From assembly GCF_016919165.1 (NCBI RefSeq), contig NZ_JAFFPS010000003.1, forward strand, positions 1-64,000: a stretch of 64,000 bases of DNA, written 5' to 3'. The translations under genes and the position numbers were made by a program. Origin of the DNA: Leptospira chreensis (GTDB lineage: Bacteria; Spirochaetota; Leptospiria; Leptospirales; Leptospiraceae). The notes below the pieces were generated by a model. It saw only the letters and a list, made by a program, of their open reading frames with translations. It ran no database searches and was not told the origin of the DNA. Each line of letters begins with the position of its first letter. Position 1 is the first letter of the stretch. Shown here in pieces: positions 47,695-57,086 of the stretch.

Positions 47695-48474
47695 TTAATA
47701 GGAGCCTAGTAAACTAAGAATTTTGTAAAACTGACGTTTTTGAACTAGTATACTGTTCTTCCACGAGATTTTTACGACAAGAACTCGGTCTTTTCCGATG
47801 TTCCTAAATCTATGATCGGTGGAAGGAGCAAATTCTATACCAAATTTGACAAGAGTTTGTAAAATTGAAAAAAACTCGAGAAAGATCCCTGGGGGGAGTC
47901 CAAGCAGGATCGAATCTCGCCTTCCCCGACCCAAATTGGTAGGACAGGAGGAAATAAAGCCGAGCCCAGGCAAGGTAGCCCAGTGGTTCTTTTGGAAGAA
48001 AAACCGAAAGAGTGTCAATTTCTCCTTCGGAATTTGCCGCGCATCCAAAGGATCCCGCCCCCATCCGGCAGAAATGCTTTCCCACCGAATATGGTCTTCG
48101 GAGCCTAAATAAAAACCGGACTTACGTTCTCCGTGTTCTATAGAATCCAAATCTTTTTCAGATTCTTTTGGGTAAATGGATCCATCCATACGATTTTCCA
48201 CTAACAGCTGTTTTGACTTCTCCATCAATGGATCATAAAAAGGAAACAAACTCGATTTTAGATTTCTTGTGATCCGGGTTCGCAGTGACAAAAGAGTCAG
48301 TGTCTCTGAATTTTCTTTCACAAAACTTTCTAAAGTTTGGATTAGGTTTTCTGGGATTTTTGTTTTCTGGTTTGGTTTGGGAAAATCAAAAATTTGAGCG
48401 CAGTGGGTACAACCAAACTTGCCGCTTTTACGAAACTGAATTTCTTTGGTTCCGCAAAAACGACAAAAAATCAT
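47695..48474 (-). CDS. fusion of McsA-type zinc finger and shortened McsB-type kinase core
   Basis: The product is 259 aa. Residues 4-29 form a McsA-like finger: Cys4, Cys7, Cys22, Cys25 in CRFCG and SGKFGCTHC. The rest follows McsB (protein-arginine kinase): SLRTRITRNL (65-70) for SRIRLARN, SEDHIRW (125-131) for EEDHIRI, and SSCPTNLGRGRRDSI (175-189) for TSCPTNVGTGLRASV with the active-site Cys at 177. The later RG.YGEGSEA block is changed and the C-terminal phosphoarginine-binding part is absent. It may tag or deliver substrates to ClpC, or be a non-catalytic adaptor. Confidence 0.85.
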   Translation of the reverse strand: MIFCRFCGTKEIQFRKSGKFGCTHCAQIFDFPKPNQKTKIPENLIQTLESFVKENSETLTLLSLRTRITRNLKSSLFPFYDPLMEKSKQLLVENRMDGSIYPKESEKDLDSIEHGERKSGFYLGSEDHIRWESISAGWGRDPLDARQIPKEKLTLFRFFFQKNHWATLPGLGFISSCPTNLGRGRRDSILLGLPPGIFLEFFSILQTLVKFGIEFAPSTDHRFRNIGKDRVLVVKISWKNSILVQKRQFYKILSLLGSY

Positions 48475-48475
48475 T

Positions 48476-49171
48476 TTATGTAACTGGGGTTAGTTGTCCG
48501 GAAACAATTCGGTTTCGTTTGTGTGCCATGGAGGCAAGTTCCAAGTCATGAGTCACAAGAATCAAAGAAAACTTAAATTCGTTTTGGAGTTCTTTGATGA
48601 GATCCATGAGATGCCTAGAGTTGTCCCGATCCAAGTTTCCTGTAGGTTCATCTGCCAAAATCAATTGCCTTCGGCCCACAAGGGCACGAGCCACACCGAC
48701 TCTCGCACTTTCTCCGCCGGAAAGTTGGGAAGGGAAACTTCCCGTCCTTTCTCCAAGCCCTACTTTTTTTAAAATCTCTGTGGCTTGCGCTTTAGCAACA
48801 CTCGGATTCATTCTCGCAATGAGAAGTGGCATCATCACATTTTCTAAGGCAGTGAAGTCTGGTAACAAAAGATGTTGTTGGAAGATAAAAGAAATCTTTT
48901 CCGCACGAAAGGTTTCTCTTTGTTTTTCGTTTAGGTTTTTTAAACTCACTCCACAAACTTCCACCTCACCGTCGTCAAACGAATCCATAGCACCCAGGAT
49001 ATTAAGAAGAGTGGACTTCCCAACACCAGAAGCCCCTTCTACGGATACTATTTCACCGGGTAACACTTCAAAGTCGAGACCGGAAATGATATGGTAACGT
49101 TTGTCTACAACTTGGTAGTATTTTTCTAATTTGCGAACAGAAACAGTTGGTTTTAGATTTGTATCAATCAT
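48476..49171 (-). CDS. lolD: lipoprotein-release ABC ATPase LolD type
   Basis: The product is 231 aa. Walker A is [20 protein letters not shown], followed by Q-loop [19 protein letters not shown], signature [17 protein letters not shown], Walker [15 protein letters not shown] and H-loop LVTHDLE. It pairs with the LolC/E-like permease encoded upstream (8 bp overlap). Together they would extract lipoproteins from the inner membrane, important in this lipoprotein-rich organism. The fused McsA/B-like gene begins 1 bp after its stop. Confidence 0.88.
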   Translation of the reverse strand: MIDTNLKPTVSVRKLEKYYQVVDKRYHIISGLDFEVLPGEIVSVEGASGVGKSTLLNILGAMDSFDDGEVEVCGVSLKNLNEKQRETFRAEKISFIFQQHLLLPDFTALENVMMPLLIARMNPSVAKAQATEILKKVGLGERTGSFPSQLSGGESARVGVARALVGRRQLILADEPTGNLDRDNSRHLMDLIKELQNEFKFSLILVTHDLELASMAHKRNRIVSGQLTPVT

Positions 49172-50516
49172 TTCGTATTGTATCCACAGGGTTTAGATTA
49201 GCAGCCATACGTGCAGGGAAATAACCTGCAAGGCCTGAGAGGATGGTTGCGGCCGTTGTCACCATAAAGATAAAGGAAATATCAATATCCACAGGGATAT
49301 GATCAAAATAATAGATATCCTTTGGAACTAGTTCCACTGGATCCCAATCTCCAGGATTCAGTAACCCACCTACACCATTGATGATCTCCGAGATCGCATT
49401 GATGATGACTTCTAGTTGGGTGGCAATAAAGATCCCTGTCATCCCTCCGACAAGAGAAGACAAAATTCCCACAATCATTGCATTCAAAGTGAAGATGAGA
49501 AGGATATCATTGGAGGCAAGACCAAGTGCTTTCAAAGTTCCAATGGATCTACGTTTTGCACGAATGAGAGAGTGGACAGTAGCCACCATTCCCAGAGCAG
49601 CAAGAACGATAAAAAGGAAAACAATGATAGAGATGATTGTTTTTTCAAGTCTCAGTGCTGCTAAAAAGTTTTCTTGTTCTTCTGCTATGGTTCTCACAGA
49701 CCAAGAAGTATCATCTTGAATTTTCTGATTCCAATTGTCTTCGTTTAACCGAGCTAAGATTCTATGTTTGGTCAGTTTCAAATCATCCAAGGAACGAACC
49801 TTGATCGCCACTTGATTGACTGCCCCTTCCATTTTAAAAAACTCTTGGGCCTGCGCTAGAGACAAAAACACAAATTTAGAATCATAATTATAATAACCCG
49901 TTTTGAAAAGTCCTACCAAACGAAAGGTTTGTACATTTACCTGTACCCCTCGCTCCACAGTAAACCTTCCTCCAGGAACTGCCATTGTGATCTCACGGCC
50001 AAGGTTATACCCGTAAATGGCACTCATCTCCTTTCCCACAACTACCAATTTTTTGGAATTGATGGCTTGGATTTCATCCCGATCGTATTGTAAGATACGA
50101 GGGAAGTTGGGTAGACCATTTTCCACCAATTTTTCTACGGAGTCTACGGGGACTGCGCGGATCATAATGGGGTTGAAGTTATTATTACTTTGAATGAGAC
50201 CGTGGCTTGTGATATTTCCTTCTACGGAAACAAAGGACTCCGCAAGTTTTGGGTCAGACTGAAGGTGGGCGATGACCTTTTCATAATCATAAATGGCACC
50301 GGAGCCATAAGAGTTCTCAATGGTGATATGAGGCCCCCCTTGCCAAAGTGATTCCTTTACTTGTTTTTGGAATCCGTTGAAAATGGAGAGGACTACTACT
50401 AGGAGCCCCACTCCGACTGCCATAACAATGAACGACAGCCTGGATTTGATGGAGAGGAAACCCAGCACTCTGGATCCTCGGATGTAACGGATTGTGATTA
50501 AAGAGACGATTCCCAT
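49164..50516 (-). CDS. lipoprotein-release permease LolC/LolE type
   Basis: The product is 450 aa. The N-terminus has [20 protein letters not shown] and [19 protein letters not shown], characteristic of LolC/LolE. A large periplasmic domain follows, then three membrane segments with [20 protein letters not shown] and a C-terminal [20 protein letters not shown] single permease suggests a LolF-like homodimer, but this cannot be proven here. It starts the leftward operon to clpC. Confidence 0.88.
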   Translation of the reverse strand: MGIVSLITIRYIRGSRVLGFLSIKSRLSFIVMAVGVGLLVVVLSIFNGFQKQVKESLWQGGPHITIENSYGSGAIYDYEKVIAHLQSDPKLAESFVSVEGNITSHGLIQSNNNFNPIMIRAVPVDSVEKLVENGLPNFPRILQYDRDEIQAINSKKLVVVGKEMSAIYGYNLGREITMAVPGGRFTVERGVQVNVQTFRLVGLFKTGYYNYDSKFVFLSLAQAQEFFKMEGAVNQVAIKVRSLDDLKLTKHRILARLNEDNWNQKIQDDTSWSVRTIAEEQENFLAALRLEKTIISIIVFLFIVLAALGMVATVHSLIRAKRRSIGTLKALGLASNDILLIFTLNAMIVGILSSLVGGMTGIFIATQLEVIINAISEIINGVGGLLNPGDWDPVELVPKDIYYFDHIPVDIDISFIFMVTTAATILSGLAGYFPARMAANLNPVDTIRND

Positions 50517-50576
50517 GATGACCTAATCTTTTTGACAGCTTTCTTCTAAAGATGGATACTGTCAAAAAAGAACCTT

Positions 50577-51563
50577 ATGCCTGAGACACCAAACTATTAT
50601 TCTGTCAAAGTAAACCTGCGAGACGAAGCCAATATGGTTTATACCATGATTGCGGCTGTCATTGACCCGGTTGAAACCAAATCGGTGAAGTATGAGGGAG
50701 TCTCGTGTACAAGCCCGCTGTCCCTTTTGCCCATCCGTTCCACTTTTCAGGACTTTTACAACCGAATGCAGCGGGTCATCTACAAAGGGGAACAGCAAAA
50801 AAACATCACCAAGTCCTTACAAGAGCTAATTAAGACCAAATTTGGGTCGGAAAGTTTCTTGGAAGAGATCCTGCACTATATGGACCACAACCTAACAGAC
50901 CGTTTGGATTTTGTTTTTAGCGAAATGCACAAAAGGACATCGGGAAACTCGGAACCCAAGGTAGAAATCCATTTTGAACTCATTGATCCAAACGATATCT
51001 CCAAAACTACGGTTGATGAGGAGGAAATTGCAAAAAAAGAAGCACCTCCTGTAACTCCTGTTCCCCAAGCCTCTGGATTTTTAGTTCCAGCGGACAAACA
51101 AATTGTTCAATTCAAATTCCAACTTTCCCCAGTCAATGGAGTTCCCCTCGTAGAACTAAAGGCAGGTGATAACGTATACATTCGTTTGGTGCCAGGCGAT
51201 GCAATCACAGATTCCATTATTAATTCGCTGGAGCTCAAAGAAGAGTCGGGAGCCATCAAACAAATCCCAGCGAAAATTGTGAACATCTCGAATAACAAGA
51301 ATTTTTCGGAAGTGGTCATCAAAATCAATGAACAAGTTTACGGTAAAATCATTGAAGAAGAAAACTCTGTAAAAATAAAAACAACAGATGCACAACACGG
51401 TGCCGCCACTATCATGGGTTCCGTTGCATCCCCAACTGTAGCAGTTTCAAAAGCAAAACAAAATCCGGCACTTTCTGCGGATGAAAGTTTTCATTTATGG
51501 CCTTACATCATCATGTTAGTAGTCCTTGCCATCGGTATGATGACTATTTTTGTGATCCTTTAA
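50577..51563 (+). CDS. tail-anchored protein of unknown function
   Basis: The product is 328 aa. The N-terminal region shows YYSVKVNLRDEANMVYTMIA and a Phe/Tyr-rich helical part; a proline-rich hinge (about 160-175) leads to a beta-rich domain resembling a PilZ-like or barrel segment (VELKAGDNVYIRLVPGDAI). A single membrane segment lies at the very C-terminus (LWPYIIMLVVLAIGMMTIFV). It is 5 bp before the next membrane gene, so they are probably cotranscribed. No family was recognised with confidence. Confidence 0.7.
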   Translation: MPETPNYYSVKVNLRDEANMVYTMIAAVIDPVETKSVKYEGVSCTSPLSLLPIRSTFQDFYNRMQRVIYKGEQQKNITKSLQELIKTKFGSESFLEEILHYMDHNLTDRLDFVFSEMHKRTSGNSEPKVEIHFELIDPNDISKTTVDEEEIAKKEAPPVTPVPQASGFLVPADKQIVQFKFQLSPVNGVPLVELKAGDNVYIRLVPGDAITDSIINSLELKEESGAIKQIPAKIVNISNNKNFSEVVIKINEQVYGKIIEEENSVKIKTTDAQHGAATIMGSVASPTVAVSKAKQNPALSADESFHLWPYIIMLVVLAIGMMTIFVIL

Positions 51564-51568
51564 TCTCT

Positions 51569-52588
51569 ATGGAAAAATTCAAAAAACAACTTCCTATTTT
51601 TACACCTCTATTCATTGCCTTAGTCATCCTACATTCCTTGTTTGTTGATTATTCGGTACAGTTTCCTGACTATATCGCATCAGAAAATTCCGAATCAGTA
51701 ACGGAATCCATGAAACCCAAAGTCATTGCAGAAAACGGGGTTTTGAACCGAATTTCTTACTTAGAATCCTTTTTGGTGGAATTGGAATCCCGAGAACTGC
51801 CCGTGGATACAGAACAAGAAGAAACAAGAGACAATATCAAACGAGTTTTAGTCGGACAAAGACTCCTCCTCGGACTTTCTTTATTCTATCTATTGTTAAC
51901 CTTCTCTACGGCCGTCTCTTATGCATTCCGTGTTTGGTTTCATAAGTCGTTAGCAAATGTTTTTTATCCGGTTTCTCTTGTTGTGCTTTTGCCCAAAATA
52001 TTTTACCAAATCAATCTAATCATACAACAAGAAGTATTGTCTTATTTCTATTTTGCCTTTTTGGTTTTTACTTATGTAGCGAGTGTGATTTCCTACCGTT
52101 CGATTCTAAAAAACAAAGAATTGGCAGAAGGATTCCAATCCTTACAATTTTCTTCCTCACTTGAAGAAGAAGGCAGATCTCCCAGTAATACAAAAACAGG
52201 ATCTATCTTTTCTCCCATCTTTCATGTGATCATTATCATCATCATTGGAATTTTGATTGGGAACTTAATTTACATTCCCCTCTTTCTTTTACAAAAACAC
52301 TATGTCAGTGAATTCAGTTACTTTATCTTCTTTTTACTGGGGATTTTGTCTTTGTTTTATATCTTCAATTACAAAAAAGTGGGTGGGGAACCAAACCTAA
52401 ACAATTGGAAAAACTTGGCCGTTAGTTTTGCTTATTTACAATTTCGATTTTTAAGAAATAGTTTCTGGGCTGTGTTTAGCACCATTTTGATTGTACTTTT
52501 TGTAACATTCTTGTTTAGTTTGTTACTTTTCAATATCGACGTTATCCAAAACAATTTGGGTCTATTCGGTAAAGCTACCGAATTCTAA
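51569..52588 (+). CDS. polytopic membrane protein of unknown function
   Basis: The product is 339 aa from the ATG at 51569; the frame extends into the previous gene, but this start follows the earlier stop closely and gives a clean beginning. It has about seven membrane segments, one at the N-terminus, three near residues 95-180 and three near 225-335. A charged stretch (about 55-90) lies outside the membrane. No motif identifies an activity. Confidence 0.7.
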   Translation: MEKFKKQLPIFTPLFIALVILHSLFVDYSVQFPDYIASENSESVTESMKPKVIAENGVLNRISYLESFLVELESRELPVDTEQEETRDNIKRVLVGQRLLLGLSLFYLLLTFSTAVSYAFRVWFHKSLANVFYPVSLVVLLPKIFYQINLIIQQEVLSYFYFAFLVFTYVASVISYRSILKNKELAEGFQSLQFSSSLEEEGRSPSNTKTGSIFSPIFHVIIIIIIGILIGNLIYIPLFLLQKHYVSEFSYFIFFLLGILSLFYIFNYKKVGGEPNLNNWKNLAVSFAYLQFRFLRNSFWAVFSTILIVLFVTFLFSLLLFNIDVIQNNLGLFGKATEF

Positions 52589-52608
52589 TCTTTTGTATCA
52601 ACAAACAA

Positions 52609-52628
52609 AGAGTGCCTAGTGGCACTCT
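52609..52628 (-). terminator. intrinsic terminator at the end of the MORN-like gene
   Basis: AGAGTGCC (52609-52616) and GGCACTCT (52621-52628) form a perfect 8-bp stem. On the minus strand it is followed by TTGTTTGTTG. It overlaps the stop codon of the leftward gene and separates it from the convergent membrane-protein gene. Confidence 0.6.
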
Positions 52629-53362
52629 GGTTCCTTTCCTTTACGCACCAAACACCATAAATTGCCGTTCGGATAGTAAGTAGAACGTGTTAACAGTTCT
52701 CCCTCATTAGAATACAATTCCGAAGCTTCCTTGGTTCCCGTAGGATAATAATACAACCACTCCCCTACTTTTTTATCGTTCTCATAACTTCCTTTTTCTT
52801 CCACTTTCGTATCTGGGTAATAACGCACCCAGTCTCCTGTGCGAAAACCACCATCGAAAAAACCTTTTTCGTTCAAACGACCACTGCGAAAGTATCTATG
52901 ATAAGAACCCGTTTCATTTCCCATTTCGGAGGTTTGGATCCAGAGTTGTTTTTTTCTGTTTCCCGGTTTGTAATTTTGTTCTATATAAGGTTTTCCATCA
53001 GAGAAATAGAACTTCCAAAGCCCGTCCCTTTCTCCATTGACCATATTCCCTTCCATGATCGTAGTCCCTGTTAGGTAATTGAGTTTTCTTCCGTATCCAT
53101 TAGGTTGTGCCAAACCATTCACGGGAACCTCTGCCACTAAGTTTCCATTTTCATACCATTCCCGATACAATCCTTCTCCAGTCCATTGGTAGTAGTTGGT
53201 TTTCTTTTCAAACCCTGCTTCTTTGGGAACAGAACTTGGTCTTCCGATCGTAGCTTTACAAGGGCCAAAACCTATGCCAACTAACAATATAAAAGCTAAT
53301 AAGGATACAAAGATCCAAATTGAATTGTCTTTAATGGGTGTGGATGTGGATGTCATTTTCAT
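52616..53362 (-). CDS. lipoprotein with MORN/YwqK-like repeats
   Basis: The product is 248 aa. An N-terminal membrane segment ends in GIGFGPC, a possible lipobox. At least six units of the W.YY..G....G.Y.NG type follow (YREWYENGNLVAEV, GLWKFYFSDGKPYIE, DWVRYYPDTKVEEKGSY, GEWLYYYPTGTKE). Such repeats occur in YwqK-family proteins, often labelled antitoxins without a toxin role. Surface or periplasmic location is inferred. It overlaps mscS by 32 bp. Confidence 0.8.
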   Translation of the reverse strand: MKMTSTSTPIKDNSIWIFVSLLAFILLVGIGFGPCKATIGRPSSVPKEAGFEKKTNYYQWTGEGLYREWYENGNLVAEVPVNGLAQPNGYGRKLNYLTGTTIMEGNMVNGERDGLWKFYFSDGKPYIEQNYKPGNRKKQLWIQTSEMGNETGSYHRYFRSGRLNEKGFFDGGFRTGDWVRYYPDTKVEEKGSYENDKKVGEWLYYYPTGTKEASELYSNEGELLTRSTYYPNGNLWCLVRKGKEPECH

Positions 53363-54227
53363 TCTTGAACTTAGTTAGGATTTCTTTGGAGATGAGGATT
53401 CGGTTGAGACGTTTTGACCTGATTGGTGTTAGGTAACGTAAACACATAAGAATGGTTCCTTCTGGTTCTAAGGAAGTATACACAATGGGAGTGGTTTTGC
53501 CAAGTCTCACGAGATAATTTTTTGACATCTCGCGAATTTTCGATTCCACGAGCTCCGGTGCTAAAACCAATTCTTCATGTAGAATTTGAGCACAAATTTT
53601 TTCTGCTTTTTCCCAATTGGAATTTAATTCCAAATACACCCGAAACTCATCCCAGACAAAGTCCATGGTTTCGGAAACAATAAAGAAACGGTGTAATACA
53701 ATATTATAGTTGGGAAAATGAATGAGTCGGTTGGTGGATTGTTCAAACCTTGGATCCGATGCAATCTCTAGTAAGGTAAATTTAAAAAAACCGATATTCA
53801 CAACATCACCTTTGATGTTATCGAGTTCAATGCGGTCTCCTACTTTAAATCCATTGGCTCCCATGATCATAAACCAACCAACCATATTGAGCCATACTTC
53901 TTTGAGTGAAATCACAATCCCCGCGCCCGCAAGACCAAGGACAGTGGGAAGTAATGACAAACTAGAAAAAATAATCGGTAGGTAGGCAATTCCAAAAACC
54001 ATAAGGAAACCCATACGAGCCACTTTCCGACGGTTATATTCGTGAACGGCATCCGGAGCTGGTTTGATCCTCTCAACAAGAATCATGGTAATTTTATAAG
54101 AGAAGATAGCAAAGACAACCATGTATCCAAATAGGATCATAGTTTCTGCAAAGTCACGGCCCGAACTACGCAGTAGTGTGACCGGATTCAAATCCAAATA
54201 GAATTCTTTTAGGCTTCCCCCACCCAT
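53331..54227 (-). CDS. MscS-family mechanosensitive channel
   Basis: The product is 298 aa. Three membrane segments are followed by the pore-helix pattern LGLAGAGIVISLKEVWLNMV and the beta-domain start FKVGDRIELDNIKGDVVNI. The last hydrophobic helix with alternating Gly and Ala lines the pore in this family. It opens under membrane tension to release solutes. It starts 1 bp after aroB stops. Confidence 0.87.
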   Translation of the reverse strand: MGGGSLKEFYLDLNPVTLLRSSGRDFAETMILFGYMVVFAIFSYKITMILVERIKPAPDAVHEYNRRKVARMGFLMVFGIAYLPIIFSSLSLLPTVLGLAGAGIVISLKEVWLNMVGWFMIMGANGFKVGDRIELDNIKGDVVNIGFFKFTLLEIASDPRFEQSTNRLIHFPNYNIVLHRFFIVSETMDFVWDEFRVYLELNSNWEKAEKICAQILHEELVLAPELVESKIREMSKNYLVRLGKTTPIVYTSLEPEGTILMCLRYLTPIRSKRLNRILISKEILTKFKNENDIHIHTH

Positions 54228-54228
54228 T

Positions 54229-55320
54229 CTATAACTTTCCTTTTTGGCGTTTTAGAATTTCAAGGATCGTCTTTCGTTCGACAGAAACACCAAACTTTGG
54301 TTTTCCAAAATCTTCTAATAGAACAAACTTCAAGGAAGATCCTTCCTTTTTTTTATCATGTTCCATATGTTTTAGAACCAAGTCCGGTTTTTCTTCCAAG
54401 GCAGTGGGTAATTCCAATTGTTTCATGAGTGTGATTGCTTTTTGAAAATTGGATTCAGAAAACCCGACAAGTTCGCGTGACAATAGTAAGGCGGTAACTA
54501 GGCCAACTGCTACAGCTTCTCCATGAGAATACTTCTTATACTGGGTTAAAGATTCAATGGCATGACCTGTAGTATGGCCCAAATTCAAAACAGCACGTAA
54601 TCCAGACTCTTTTTCGTCTTGTGCCACAATGCCTGATTTCACTCGCACAGATTCTTCAATCGCATAACGAAGAGTTTGTGAATTGGCAGAAAAATCAGAA
54701 CGTTTTGATTTGGAAATTGTATCTAAAAAATTACCACCATCAAGAAATGCGTGTTTTGCGATTTCTGCAAGACCACAACTCCATTCTTTTTCTGGTAAAG
54801 TGGAAAGAGTAAAAAGAGGAGCAAATACAAACTCTGGTTGGTAAAAAGCACCTACCATGTTTTTTCCCGAATCTACATTGACGGCGACCTTTCCGCCAAC
54901 AGACGAATCCACACAAGCAAGGACTGTTGTGGGAACTTGGACAAATCGTACGCCCCTTTGGTAGGTAGCGGCAATAAATCCAGCGAAGTCTCCAACAACT
55001 CCGCCACCAAATGCAATGACCACGGCCTTTCTATCGGCATCTGTTTCAATGAGTTGGTTGTAGACTTTTTTTACCCGGTCGATGTGTTTGTTCTTTTCAC
55101 CGGGTTTTAAATAAATAAAGGAAAAAGGAACCTTTAGGGATTTTAGTTCTTTGGTTAGATATTTTTCGTAAATCCCTGCAATTTCGCGACTTGTGAGGAC
55201 ATAGACTTTGGAAACTTTGGGAAGTGCGTTTAATTTTTCGGTTAGGCCTTGGAAGTCTTCGTGTAATTCAATGGGGTAACGGAAACCCTGTCCTATAATT
55301 TCACGTTCCGACAACTTCAT
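54229..55320 (-). CDS. aroB: 3-dehydroquinate synthase
   Basis: The product is 363 aa. The NAD-binding signature is IAFGGGVVGDFAGFIAATY; substrate and metal residues appear in PTTVLACVDSSVGGKVAVN, NMVGAFYQPEFVF and LNLGHTTGHAIESL, then YSHGEAVAVGLV. It converts DAHP to 3-dehydroquinate, step two of the shikimate pathway. The start overlaps the nudix stop by 4 bp. Confidence 0.95.
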   Translation of the reverse strand: MKLSEREIIGQGFRYPIELHEDFQGLTEKLNALPKVSKVYVLTSREIAGIYEKYLTKELKSLKVPFSFIYLKPGEKNKHIDRVKKVYNQLIETDADRKAVVIAFGGGVVGDFAGFIAATYQRGVRFVQVPTTVLACVDSSVGGKVAVNVDSGKNMVGAFYQPEFVFAPLFTLSTLPEKEWSCGLAEIAKHAFLDGGNFLDTISKSKRSDFSANSQTLRYAIEESVRVKSGIVAQDEKESGLRAVLNLGHTTGHAIESLTQYKKYSHGEAVAVGLVTALLLSRELVGFSESNFQKAITLMKQLELPTALEEKPDLVLKHMEHDKKKEGSSLKFVLLEDFGKPKFGVSVERKTILEILKRQKGKL

Positions 55321-55781
55321 GGTTCATTCACCCATGGGCTGGAAATATATCTAGGTTTATTTGTACTTTTGGCTCGGAAGTAATGTTTTATATCCGGGCG
55401 GATGTCCATAGACAAAATTTCTTTCGTTGTAAAATATCCAAATCCGGAAATGGCTTTTTCCTTCGGATTGAGAACTGGTAACAAATCCTTTACCTTGGTT
55501 AAAAAAACAATTTGGATCAGGTGGCGTTTTTTATCGGGATCGATGGATTCATTTAAAAATAAAAATTCGATTTGGCTTACGTCCAGAGACAATTCTTCTT
55601 TCAGTTCTCGTTTGAGTGCCTCTTCTCCTGACTCCCCAAATTCAATTCCCCCACCGGGAAGTAACCAATACCCCGATTGTTTTTTTTGCTGTTGTACGAG
55701 CAAAATTTTACCTTTAGGATCTTGGATGAGGGCTGCCACACGAACCCGCATCGATTTTGATTTTAATAAAAACTCGATCAT
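55317..55781 (-). CDS. Nudix hydrolase
   Basis: The product is 154 aa. The Nudix box is GGGIEFGESGEEALKRELKE followed by EL, matching GX5EX7REUXEEXGU with one deviation at the last Gly. The N-terminal strand MRVRVAALIQDPKGKILLVQ fits the family. The substrate (nucleoside diphosphate derivative) is not predictable. Both ends overlap neighbours by 4 bp (rnc upstream, aroB downstream). Confidence 0.9.
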   Translation of the reverse strand: MIEFLLKSKSMRVRVAALIQDPKGKILLVQQQKKQSGYWLLPGGGIEFGESGEEALKRELKEELSLDVSQIEFLFLNESIDPDKKRHLIQIVFLTKVKDLLPVLNPKEKAISGFGYFTTKEILSMDIRPDIKHYFRAKSTNKPRYISSPWVNEP

Positions 55782-56506
55782 AGTATTTTTAGAAAGCGGA
55801 GGGCTGCCTTGGCTGCCATCTGTTCTGCCCGACGTTTGTTCTTTCCTTCCCCAGTAGTCTGGAAGTGACTTTCACAAGCCACAGAAACAAGGAACTCTTT
55901 GTCATGGTCAGGGCCTTCTTCTTTCATAACGGAATATTCAGGTAATTTTTTCCATTTCTTTTGGCAAAATTCCTGCAAAATGGTTTTATAATCTTTTGTT
56001 TCTTCTGCATCATCCACATCCTTTTCCATTACCTGAAAATGAGGAGTGAGGAATTTACGACAACTCTCAAGACCTTGATCGAGATACAAGGCCCCTAGAA
56101 AGGCCTCAAAGCTGTCTGCTTGGAGATTGGTATTCGATTCTCCCTTTTCTCTCTCACCTCTGCCTAGAAGTAAAAATTCAGGGAATCTGTAGGATCTGGC
56201 GAGTTTTGCAATCGCTGGGGCCGAAACCATTTTACTTTTCAGTTTGGCCAGTTTTCCTTCTTTTCCTTTGGGGAGGGATCTGTATAAAAATTCAGCAGCG
56301 AGGATTCCTAGAACCGAGTCTCCTAAAAACTCTAAACGTTCATTATCAGAAAGATAACGATCCGAGTCTTCGTTTGCGAATGACCTATGAACAAATGCTA
56401 GGTGGAGAAGGGAAATATCCTTAAATTGAGTTTTTGTAAGAGATTGAAGTTCTTTGAGAGAGGAAATTCTTTCGGGGGGAAGTTTGATACGAATCGAGTC
56501 GGACAA
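55778..56506 (-). CDS. rnc: ribonuclease III
   Basis: The product is 242 aa. The catalytic signature NERLEFLGDSVLGILAAEFL is present, and a second acidic set lies in LQADSFEAFLGALYLDQG. A double-stranded RNA-binding domain fills the C-terminus (YKTILQEFCQKKWKKLPEYS to GKNKRRAEQMAAKAALRFL). It processes rRNA and structured mRNA. It follows acpP, as in many bacteria, but a terminator lies between them. Confidence 0.95.
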   Translation of the reverse strand: MSDSIRIKLPPERISSLKELQSLTKTQFKDISLLHLAFVHRSFANEDSDRYLSDNERLEFLGDSVLGILAAEFLYRSLPKGKEGKLAKLKSKMVSAPAIAKLARSYRFPEFLLLGRGEREKGESNTNLQADSFEAFLGALYLDQGLESCRKFLTPHFQVMEKDVDDAEETKDYKTILQEFCQKKWKKLPEYSVMKEEGPDHDKEFLVSVACESHFQTTGEGKNKRRAEQMAAKAALRFLKIL

Positions 56507-56516
56507 GGTAAAAGAT

Positions 56517-56548
56517 CCGGGTTCCTCTATGAAAGGAACCCGGTTTTT
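56517..56548 (-). terminator. bidirectional terminator between acpP and rnc
   Basis: CCGGGTTCCT (56517-56526) pairs with AGGAACCCGG (56534-56543), a perfect 10-bp stem with a 7-base loop. In the acpP direction it is followed by ATCTTTT; on the plus strand by TTTTT. It should reduce read-through from the highly expressed acpP into rnc. Confidence 0.75.
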
Positions 56549-56558
56549 GGATTGGGAA

Positions 56559-56792
56559 TTACCCCTTAAGTTTATCGATGAATTTAATTACATCGCCTAC
56601 GGTTTGGATTTTTTCTGCGTCTTCATCAGAAATCTCCACACCAAACTCTTCTTCAAGAGCCATAACTAGTTCAACTGTATCAAGAGAGTCAGCACCAAGA
56701 TCATTGATGAAATGAGCCTCAGGTGTAACTTCTGATTCATCAACACCAAGTTGTTCTACGATGATTGACTTAATTTTTTCGAAATCTGCCAT
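56559..56792 (-). CDS. acpP: acyl carrier protein
   Basis: The product is 77 aa, strongly acidic. The phosphopantetheine attachment site is [20 protein letters not shown] with Ser in DSL. It carries growing acyl chains in fatty acid and lipid A synthesis. A strong ribosome site (GGAGGA, 56804-56799) precedes the ATG, and a hairpin lies just upstream of it. Confidence 0.97.
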   Translation of the reverse strand: MADFEKIKSIIVEQLGVDESEVTPEAHFINDLGADSLDTVELVMALEEEFGVEISDEDAEKIQTVGDVIKFIDKLKG

Positions 56793-56807
56793 TTTATATC
56801 CTCCAGG

Positions 56808-56824
56808 CCACTGTTAATCAGTGG
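56808..56824 (-). promoter_or_regulatory. hairpin in the acpP 5' leader
   Basis: CCACTG (56808-56813) pairs with CAGTGG (56819-56824) around TTAAT. In the acpP transcript it lies directly upstream of the GGAGGA ribosome site and may stabilise the message or tune initiation. Confidence 0.4.
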
Positions 56825-56843
56825 GGCAAGTGTAATCGTTTTC

Positions 56844-56876
56844 CGCTAGGTATATATGTACGCCTAGCGTTTTTTT
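56844..56876 (+). terminator. hairpin with T-run upstream of acpP
   Basis: CGCTAGG (56844-56850) pairs with CCTAGCG (56863-56869), followed by seven T residues on the plus strand. No plus-strand gene precedes it, so it may block antisense read-through from the rnc/acpP region into copy 3. Confidence 0.5.
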
Positions 56877-57086
56877 AAAATGAAATTGTCGGAATTTTTG
56901 GCAAGTCTAAATAGATTATTTTCCTCTTGAAACCTTTGACATCGTTCTAACATCACCTAACATAAATTAAATTGATCCGATTAGGATGGTTTTGGTCAAA
57001 AAACGACGAGAACTGAACGAACTCACATCTAATTCCAAAATCCTAGGCGGATTTCCAATCGTTTGCTCTATTTTAACAGATTTAAC

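Noticed and set aside
52616..53362. Toxin-antitoxin system suggested by YwqK-like repeats
   Set aside because: No toxin gene is adjacent, the repeats are MORN-like, and the protein is membrane-anchored.
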